Origin: Triticum aestivum
Lineage: Eukaryota > Streptophyta > Magnoliopsida > Poales > Poaceae
DNA: 64,000 bases
NCBI RefSeq assembly: GCF_018294505.1
Contig: NC_057808.1
Coordinates: 221,977,325 to 222,041,324, forward strand
Direction of reading: 5' to 3'
This document shows, one piece after another, positions 56,697 through 64,000 of the stretch; position 1 is the stretch's first letter, and every line of letters begins with the position of its first letter. The notes under the pieces are model-generated. The model had not been told where the DNA came from. It did not search any database and saw only the letters and a list, made by a program, of their open reading frames with translations. The translations under genes and the position numbers were made by a program.

Positions 56697-57173
56697 TGTC
56701 GGTGTCAAAATCGGCGGATCTCGGGTAGGGGCTGCCGAACTGTGCGTCTAAGGTCGATGGTAACAGGAGACAGGGGACACAATGTTTACCCAGGTTCGGG
56801 CCCTCTCTATGGAGGTAATACCCTACTTCCTGCTTGATTGATCTTGATGAATATGAGTATTACAAGAGTTGATCTACCACGAGATCGTAATGGCTAAAAC
56901 CTAGAAGTCTAGCCTGTATGGCTAAGGTAATGAATTTCTCCCTCCGGACTAAGTCCTCTTGTTTATGTAGACACTAGGAAGATCTAGGGTACACAAGGTC
57001 GGTTACAAAGAAGGGAATCTACATATTCGGTCACCAAGCTTGCCTTCCACGCCAAGGAGAGTCCCATCCGTACACGGGTGCAGTGTTCGGTCTTCGTGTC
57101 TTCACAGCCCATCAGTCCGGCCCGTGGCTAACAGGCTGGACGCACGAGGACCCCTTAGTCCAGGACTCCCTCA
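56697..57173 (-). repeat. 5' LTR of B
   Basis: 477 bp. On the minus strand its end is followed by TTGGTGCTTTCATTGAGAG (56678-56696), the candidate primer-site region also seen in I but absent from A. Confidence 0.93.
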
Positions 57174-57178
57174 CCCCT

Positions 57179-57411
57179 CTAGAGAAACAGCTCAAGGAGC
57201 AAGCTTGTAGCCACCTTTGTTGCTTGAGTGATCATGCGGAGACCCCGCAGAGCAGGAGTAGGGGTGTTATCTCCTAGGAGAGCCCCGAACCTGGGTAAGA
57301 TTCGCCGGCGGGCATGTTTGCGCCTTATCTCGTTTCCTGGCACCGGCGACGTATATTAGCCCCCTCCATGATAAGCCATCCTTTGGCATATGTCGCACGA
57401 CACCCCTGACA
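57179..57411 (+). repeat. 5' LTR of C, second part
   Basis: 233 bp after B, ending CACGACACCCCTGACA. With 41716-42596 it makes a 1114 bp LTR. Includes the second CCCCT just before it (57174-57178). Confidence 0.8.
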
Positions 57412-57413
57412 TT

Positions 57414-57431
57414 TGGCGCCCACCGTGGGGC
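57414..57431 (+). promoter_or_regulatory. Primer binding site of C
   Basis: TGGCGCCCACCGTGGGGC two bases after the LTR end, a site of the kind found in Tat-lineage elements. Confidence 0.75.
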
Positions 57432-59691
57432 TAGGTGCACCGTCGTGCAGAGATCTGTTCTGGACGGGAACCCTGTTCCTCCCGAGCAAGCGCAGCCAGC
57501 CCGGCACGCCTGACGGCGTTGGCGCCGGCGCGCTGCATGACGCTGAGCTTGCCTGCACGGCGAGCTGCCTCGCTGACCTTATCGACGAGGTACGCCTCTC
57601 TGATGACCCCGCGCCCGACGCAGGAGCAGCCAACTCCGAGAGCTACATCCTTGACCTCCTTGGCAAGCTCGACATCGCCAACAAGCCGGCCTCCGAACTG
57701 GAGTCGATCGGCTCCACCGACCCGATGCTGGTCGACTCCGACACCACGTCCCTTGACGCCTTCCCCACCAACGTGGTGATCATCGACGACCCGCTCCCTC
57801 GTGCCGACAGCGGTGGCAGCACCGTCACGAAGGTGCTTGTCATCAGCCACGACGGGGCCTCTGGTGGGGGTGCCCAAGACCCGCTGCAGGCGGCACTGCG
57901 GGATTTGTCTACGCCCATTGCAGAAGACGCCGAAGCCGAGATGCTGGAACCCCGCCGCGTTTCGCTCATCGAAAGCGGCAGGAAGTTGGCCACCATGAGA
58001 CGCCTCTCGTAGGCTTACCAGTGCGAGATCAACTGCGCTGTTGGCGGCATGCCGGCTGCTGGCGGGCCCAGCCACATTGGCACGGTCCGGCAGCGCAGCG
58101 CTGCTGTCGCCAGCATGTTTGGGGCAGACCGCCCTGTCTATGCCACGCCCCTGGAGAACCTACGAGCTGCCCAGGCGGCAGCGACCGAGCTGGACCACCT
58201 TGAGGGCGACGAGCGCCGCTGCATGACGAAGCGCGTTCAGTGGCTCATTGACGCGGCTGCCATGCTGCAAGAGGCCGGCTGCCACGCAGAAGATCCCGGC
58301 CAGCGGGTTGAAAACCCGCCCCCTCACCGAGAGCAAGGCGCGACCTCCCGGACGCGAACAGGCGGCGTCCGTGACAAACGAGACAAAGAGTCGGCTGCTA
58401 GCCGCAGCCGCACACGCATCACCATCGAGCGCGACCAAGATGGCCGCCCAAGAGCAGTGGAACGACGGGACGACTACCCGCCTCCTCCTCCTCCTCGCAA
58501 GGAGAGGTGCGCCTCCCCGCTACCTGTTGAGCACCCGACACTCGGTGACCGGCTGGGCCGCCGAGAAGGAGTCGGATAGAACGACGCACACCACCGGATC
58601 GACCGCCTTGCTCGGTCCCTGGCGTTAGAAGAAGAAGACGCGATGGTCCCACCTTGCATCGGCCCCCGCATCCGCGACGAGCCCTTCCCCAAAGGGTTCT
58701 CGCTCCCACGAGACACGCCCAAGTGCAACGGCTCCGTGAAGCCGGAGGATTGGTTGGTCGACTAGTCCACTGCAGTCAGCATAGCGAACGGCAACAAGCG
58801 CGTTGCCATGAAGTACGTTCCACTCATGCTCCAGGGCACGGCCCGGACATGGCTGAACAACATGAAGCCCCGCAACATCAACAGCTGGGTAGATTTTACT
58901 GATGTCTTCATCCGCAACTTCACCAGCACCTACAAGCGGCCTCCCAAGCCGCGCCAGCTCTCGCTGTGTGTTCAAGGCCCTGACGAGTCCACCTGCAACT
59001 ACCTGACACGGTGGGCTGAACTGTGCAACTCCTCCTAAGGGGTGAATGAGGTCCAAGCAATCGATTACTTCACTGCCGGGTGCCGAGAAGGCACCTTACT
59101 CAAGCACCGACTCCTTTGCGATGAGCCGGCCACACTCGACGAGCTGCTGATCATAGCAGACAAGTACGCCACTGCCGACTCCTCCATGAAGTTGGAGCTC
59201 CGAGTGGATGCTTCTGGGAAGGTGCTCCCCCCGGCTCCTCGAACGCCGGCTGGAGACAACAGTCGGCGCCAGCAGCCGAACGACAACAAGCGCAAAGCCC
59301 CCAGCCGGCATCCACCAGCCGGCAGGTGGTGACAGTTGAGGATCAGCAATCTGAAGGACAACCACTCCCCAAGCGCCAGAAGGGCGGCAAGCCAGCTTGG
59401 TTGCCCGCTTTCTCCTTTGAGCAACCCTCGATGCCCCCTGCAAGTTCCACAGCGGTGCGAGGCCGTCCAACCATACAACTCGGAAGTACCACTGGCTTGT
59501 CCGCATCGCCAAGGGAGAAGGACTGCCTCCTCCGCATGCTGGCCCACCGGCTCCGCCTCCTCAGCAGCCGGCCGCCCGTCCAGCCGTCGGTGCAGTCCAA
59601 GATGATTACCCTGAAGAACATGGTGCTTACGTTGTCTTCACCAGTGTGGCCAGTGACAGACACAGCCGACGTCAGCAGCACCGTGAAGTGA
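57432..59691 (+). pseudogene. gag of element C
   Basis: Open stretches: to 58012 (acidic, ending MRRLS-TAG), 58049-58579 (includes RQRSAAVASMFGADRPVYATP and a polyproline/Arg tract), 58808-59038 (capsid-like: KYVPLMLQGTARTWLNNM, INSWVDFTDVFIRNF, ending CNSS-TAA) and 59042-59332 (VNEVQAIDYFTAGCREG, LDELLIIADKYATADSSMK). TARTWL...SWxxxxxxFxxxF is the usual Ty3/gypsy capsid signature. TAG at 58010-58012, TAG near 58762 (WLVD-stop-STAV) and TAA at 59036-59038 are single-base nonsense changes; frames also shift near 59336. No clear CCHC knuckle is left. Dead gag. Confidence 0.75.
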
Positions 59692-60420
59692 ATGCAGTTG
59701 CCTCAGCTGCTCCAGAGTTCATGCACTGGTCTGAGAAGCCTATCAGCTGGAGCCGTGCTGACCACCCGGAAAGTGATGCCTTCTCCGGGTTCCTATGCCT
59801 TGGTGTTTGATGCTACCCTTGCCACGGAGAGGCGGGCTGCTTGTTTTTCCCGAATCCTGTTAGATGGCGGCAGCAGCATCAACATTGTTTACCGCGATAC
59901 CATGGAGAAGCTGTGCATCAAACAAAAGCAACTCCTGCCCAGTCGGACTGTGTTTCATGGCATTGTGCCCGGCCTTTCCTGCTCACCAATCAGCAAGTTC
60001 AAGATAGATGTCATCTTTGGAGACAGGAATCACTTCCGCCGGGAGGCGATCTGGTTTGAGGTGGTCGACCTGGAAAGCCCTTATCATGTGCTCCTAGGTC
60101 GGCCAGCTCTAGCCAAGTTCATGGCAGTGCCCCATTATGCCTACCTCACGCTGAAGATGCCAGGGACCAAGGGCATTATCATGATCAATGGAGACTATGA
60201 GAAGTCGTCCGCCTGTGCTGCAGCCAGCAGCCGGTTGGCCGAGTCCCTTGTGATTGCTGCTAAGAAGAAGCTCCTGGACTGGGTGGTGGCCATGGCCGGC
60301 AAGCAGCCGGACCTGTCACCAGAAACCAAAGAGTCAGAGACCCAGGCTCCTTCCAGCCAGCCAAAGAGACAAAGAAGATCCCCTTGGACCCTGAGCACCC
60401 AGAGAGGCACACTGTCATAG
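59692..60420 (+). pseudogene. Protease of element C
   Basis: 242 codons. RILLDGGSSINIVYRDTMEKL holds the retropepsin active-site D-G-G-S and YHVLLGRPALAKFMAVPHYAYL the flap-side LLGRP motif. The C-terminal half is charged and leads towards RT but stops at 60418-60420. It is in a different frame from gag and from RT. The same motif order as in A, B and I allows alignment. Would process Gag-Pol; separated from both partners by frameshifts, it is not usable here. Confidence 0.75.
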
Positions 60421-61808
60421 GAGCCAACCTTGATAGCAAATAGGAAAGTGAGCTCGTCGGTTTCCTCCGTGAGAATCGGAACATCTTTGCATGGTCTCCC
60501 AAAGACATGCCGGGTGTTCTGACAGATTTCGCCGAGCACAAGCTACATGTCAGAGCACATGCCAAACCAGTTAAGCAACCCCTCCGCCGACTGTCGGAGG
60601 AGAAGGGAAGAATCGTCGGAGAAGAGATCGCCCGCCTCTTGGCAGCCGGCTTCATTATGGAAGTTTTCTTCCCAGTATGGCTAGCCAACCCAGTCCTTGT
60701 ACTGAAGAAGAATAACAAGTGGCGCATGTGCATTTATTACACCAGTCTCAACAAAGCCTGCCCCAAGGATCCGTTTGCATTACCCCGGATTGACCAAGTG
60801 ATAGACTCCACAGCCGGATGCGAGCTGTTGAGTTTTTTGGATGCCTACCCAGGTTACCACCAGATCAAGTTGAACCCGGCAGACCGCCTGAAGACCGCCT
60901 TCATCACACCATTTGAAGCCTTCTACTACCTGACCATGACATTAGGCCTGAGAAATGCCGGTGCCACGTTTCAGCGTTGCATGCAGAAGTGCCTCCTCAA
61001 GCAACTCGGCAGAAATGCCCACGTCAATGTTGACGATATTGTGGTGAAGACGGAGAAGCGCGGTACGCTCTTGGAAGATCTCAAGGAAACTTTTGAAAAT
61101 TTGCGCCAGTTCCAGATCAAGCTCAACCCAGAGAAATGTGTCTTTGGAGTACCAGCCGGCCAGCTCCTTGGTTTCCTGGTCTCAGAGCGCGGCATTGAGT
61201 GCAAGCCTGTGAAGATCAAGGCCATCGAGAGGATGGAGAGACCCACCCGACTGAGAGACGTCCAAAAATTCACTGGCTGTTTGGCATCCATCAGCCGCTT
61301 CATCAGTCGGCTGGGTGAGAAGGCTCTTCCCCTGTACCAGCTCATGAAGAAGACCACTCATTTCGAGTGGAATGACAAGGCGGACGAAGCTTTTCTCCAG
61401 TTAAAGAAGATGTTGACCACGCCGCCTGTCCTGGCGGCCCCGACTGCAAAAGAGCCCATGTCCCTCTACATCGCCGCCACCAGCCGGGTGGTCAGCACTG
61501 TCATGGTAGTAGAGCGCCCAGAAGACAGCAGAGCACAGCCGGTCCAGAGGCCCGTGTACTATTTGAGCGAGGTGTTGTCAACCTCGAAGCAGAACTACCC
61601 TCACTACCAGAAGATGTGCTACGGCGTGCACTTTGCCGCCAAGAAACTGAAGCCATACTTTCAAGAGCACCCAATCACAATTGTTTGCACTTCCCCGCTT
61701 GCCGAGATCATTGGCAACAGAGATGCATCTGGCTGGGTGGCCAAATGGGCCATCGAGTTGGCTCCCTACACCATCTTCTACCAGCCACGCACCGCCATCA
61801 AGTCCTAA
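60421..61808 (+). pseudogene. Reverse transcriptase of element C
   Basis: The open frame 60507-61808 (433 codons) covers a full Ty3/gypsy RT: PVWLANPVLVLKKNNKWRMC, YYTSLNKACPKDPFALPRID, ELLSFLDAYPGYHQI (first catalytic Asp), TAFITPFEAFYYLTM, GLRNAGATFQRCM, VNVDDIVVKT and LGFLVSERGIE, then the start of the connection/RNase H region (PVYYLSEVLSTSKQNYPHYQKMCY). The YVDD box reads NVDD: Tyr is Asn, both Asp remain. YYT replaces the common DYT upstream. TAA at 61806-61808 ends the frame. It is the only LTR-type RT in the window. Confidence 0.88.
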
Positions 61809-62195
61809 GCACTGGCGACTTCCTTGTCGACTAGGCCGAGACCCAGTACCTGCCACCAGCTCCGGACTCCACTCATTGGCGAATGCACTTTGATGGCTCG
61901 AAGATGCGCACCCGTGTGGGAGCCGGCGTTGTTCTTACTTCTCCCAAAGGTGACAAGCTCAGATACACATTGCAAATCCATTTCGCCGCCTCCAACAATG
62001 TGGCCGAGTATGAAGCACTGATACACGGCCTTCGGCTGGCCAAAGAGATCGGTATCCGCCGGATCCTGTGCTATGGCGACTTCGACTAGGTGGTCCAACA
62101 GTCGTCTGGTGACTGGGACACCAAGGATGCAAACATGGCAAGTTACCGATTTCTCGTTCAGCAGCTCAACGTATATTTTGAGGGGTGCGAGTTCC
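61809..62195 (+). pseudogene. RNase H of element C, first part
   Basis: From about 61860 the frame reads WRMHFDGSKMRTRVGAGVVL, YTLQIHFAASNNVAEYEALIHGLRLA and LCYGDFD, then TAG (62087-62089; the neighbouring VVQQ suggests CAG to TAG) and VVQQSSGDWD to EFLIIP. D-G-S, E in AEYEA and D in GDFD are the expected acidic active-site residues of RNase H; this AEYEAL type is the second RNase H domain seen in Tat-lineage elements. D interrupts it at 62195; it resumes at 63729. Confidence 0.78.
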
Positions 62196-63723
62196 TGATA
62201 ATCCCCAAGTGCAGGGAATCATCGTAGCAATTTCCAAAGGTGGAAGTGATAAGTATGGAGTGTCGAACCCACAAGGAGCTAAAGGTAAGATCAATATTCT
62301 CTCAAGACCTATCTGCCACTGATACGACTCTACGTACACCGAACGTTTGCTTCCAACTAAAAACGAGAAATAAAACTACGTTGTGGGTATGAAGAGGATA
62401 ACTTTGTATGATATCGGAGAGCTAAAATATAAAAGTAGGTGATGTTATGATAAAGTTAGAATATATTACTAAATATTATAAATAGCGAGTGTGGAATAAT
62501 GGTGGATCAGTGTGCGGAATTGTCCTAGGCAATTGTTAACAAGACCGGTAGTCGTCATTGCAATTTCATATGAGGGAGAGGCATAAGCTAACATACTCTC
62601 TCTACTTGGATCATATGCACTTATGATTGGAACTCTAGCAAGCATCCGCAACTACTAAAGATCATTAAGGTAAAACCCAACCATAGCATTAAAGCATCAA
62701 GTCCTCTTTATTCCCATACGCAACAACCCCCTTACTTGGGTTCGTGTTTCAGTCACTCACCAACCCACTATAAGCGAATCATGAACGTATTGCAACACCC
62801 TACAGCGGGAATCCCTCACGCTTGCGCAACACGGAGGGCACCATAGGACAGCACCAAAATAAAACATACAACTCGTACCAATCTAGATCATCAATCAACC
62901 CAAAGACAAAGGATATCTACTCAAAACATCATAGGATGGCAACACATCATTGGATCATAATATGTGGCATAAAGCACCATGTTCAAGTAGGGATTACAGC
63001 GGGGTGCGGGAGAGTGGACCGCGTAAAAGAGATGAGGATGGTGGTGATGTTGATGAAGACGATCACCACGGCGATGATTCCCCTCCCGATGGCACTTCGG
63101 CTCCACCAAGAGAGAGGAGGAGAGGTTCTCCCCCTTGTGCTTCCTCCTCCATGGCCTCCCCCTAGATGGGGATAGGTTCTCCCTCTGGTCCTTGGCCTTC
63201 ATGGCGATGATGACCCCTCCGGGATCCTCCTCCATGGCCTCCGGTGATGATGGCCCCCTCCGGCAGGGTGCCAGAGAGGGCCTAGATTGATTTCTCGTGG
63301 CTACAGAGGCTTGCAGTGGCGTAACTTCTGATCTAGGTTTCTTTCTGGAAGTTTGGGTATATATAGAAGAGTTTGGCGTTGATTTCACGTCAGGGGGGTC
63401 ACCGAGGCGTCCACGAGGCAGGGGCGCGCCCCCACCCTCGTGGATGCCTCGGGACTCCCCTGGTCCATCTCCAGTGCTCCGTGGGCTTCTTCTGGTCCAA
63501 AAATAGGCTCCGTGAAATTTCAGGTCAATTGGACTTTGTTTGGTTTTCCTTTTCTGCGATACTCAAAAACGAGGAAAAAATAGGAACTGGCACTGGGCTC
63601 TGGGTTAATAGGTTAGTCCCAAAAATCATATAAAACAACATATAAAAGCACATTAAACAACCAAGATAGATAATATAACAGCATGAATAATTCATAAATT
63701 ATAGATACGTTAGGGACGTATCA
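62196..63723 (-). mobile_element. Element D: solo LTR of the E-type Athila family
   Basis: 1528 bp, minus orientation: left edge TGATAATCCCCAAGTGCAGG, right edge ...AACGTTAGGGACGTATCA-type (in reverse TGATACGTCCCTAACG). Exact GTTCC duplications at 62191-62195 and 63724-63728. No second LTR or internal sequence, so this is a solo LTR left by LTR-LTR recombination. ORFs inside recur in E's LTRs. Confidence 0.92.
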
Positions 63724-63728
63724 GTTCC

Positions 63729-64000
63729 TTCACGTGCCACAGAATGAAAACGAGCCAGCTGATACCCTGGCACGGATCGGCTCCACCCGTCAAGCAACAC
63801 CAGCCGGCGTCTCCCTTCAGTGCCTCCGCAAGCCGTCAATCAAGCCTTCTCTAGAATCTGAGTCCATCTTCATGCCGGCTCCTCCCGGAGCAGTTGGATC
63901 GACTCGGGGGCTGAAGCAGCCGGCCCGGGGACTTCAGCAGGCGGCGCGGGGACTACGGCAGTCGCACCCGGCCCGGGGAGTTCACAACCCGGCCCGGGGG
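63729..64000 (+). pseudogene. RNase H end and linker of element C
   Basis: Continues with VPQNENEPADTLARIGSTRQ, the C-terminal motif of this RNase H type (ENEAADTLA in relatives), then CLRKPSIKPSLESESIFMPAP. From about 63915 the sequence becomes a GC-rich imperfect tandem repeat and runs off the window. Integrase is expected further on. Confidence 0.72.
63915..64000 (+). repeat. GC-rich imperfect tandem repeat in C
   Basis: Units of about 24-27 bp built on CAGCCGGCCCGGGGACTTCA, with variants at 63939, 63963 and 63990. Confidence 0.6.

Larger units (their letters stand above)
42597..57173 (-). mobile_element. Element B: complete pol-less Tat-lineage element, sister of A, with nested K
   Basis: Minus-strand element with LTRs 56697-57173 (5') and 42597-43074 (3') and exact CCCCT duplications at 42592-42596 and 57174-57178. 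Contains gag-protease (minus strand) and the antisense gene (plus strand), like A but with the primer region and gag start retained. K is inserted between them. By my hand count the two LTRs differ at about 22 of 477 positions plus one indel. Confidence 0.93.
41716..64000 (+). mobile_element. Element C: Tat-lineage Ty3/gypsy retrotransposon with pol, right end outside window
   Basis: 5' LTR 41716-42596 plus 57179-57411, split by B; primer site 57414-57431. Then gag, protease, reverse transcriptase and RNase H, the latter split by solo LTR D. Integrase is not reached. Internal stops and frameshifts in every gene make it inactive. High GC compared with the Athila-type neighbours. Confidence 0.85.

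Overview
This window is intergenic heterochromatin-type DNA from a large grass genome, most likely Triticeae (wheat, barley or a relative). The evidence is entirely transposon-based: Tat-lineage Ty3/gypsy elements carrying an antisense gene, several Athila-type elements with 1.5 kb LTRs starting TGATACGTCTCCAACG and a TGGCGCCGTTGCCGGGGA primer site, a gypsy family with 4.2 kb LTRs, and an EN/RT LINE. I found no ordinary host gene, RNA gene or CRISPR array. Family names from memory (e.g. Sabrina/WHAM-like) are tentative, so elements are lettered here.

Layout. A (1-7445, +) is a pol-less Tat element cut by the window start. It interrupts I (7446-9494, -), a relative of A, which in turn sits in the 5' LTR of G (9495-40086, +), an Athila-type element. 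A LINE (11265-35913, +) is inserted in G with a 14 bp target duplication. The LINE is itself split by F (12766-19300) in ORF1 and by E (22644-33923) in the reverse transcriptase; E contains a 4.2 kb solo LTR (25063-29292). After G come 0.67 kb of unassigned sequence, a truncated Athila-type LTR J (40757-41715) and C (41716 to the end, +), a Tat gypsy element. B (42597-57173, -), a sister of A, is inserted in C's 5' LTR. B contains K (about 46745-52474, -), the 5' part of a second 4.2 kb-LTR element. D (62196-63723, -) is a solo LTR in C's RNase H domain. Exact target-site duplications support E, the solo LTR, B, D and the LINE.

How they work. Only C and the LINE encode reverse transcriptase, and both are broken by stops and frameshifts. 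A, B, E, F and G look non-autonomous and would have relied on helper proteins. A and B carry gag-protease on the sense strand and, on the opposite strand, a TATA-driven gene with four well-supported introns (Transposase_28-like domain plus coiled coil). E, F and G have little coding sequence but share a conserved series of non-coding modules near their 3' side: a GCCTAGCTA block, an ACAGACTGTTCTG block, two G-rich hairpins, and an array of short stem-loops with a constant loop but different, self-complementary stems. That array is the most unusual signal here. The second is a two-exon acidic ORF with a GC-AG intron preserved in both copies of the 4.2 kb LTR.
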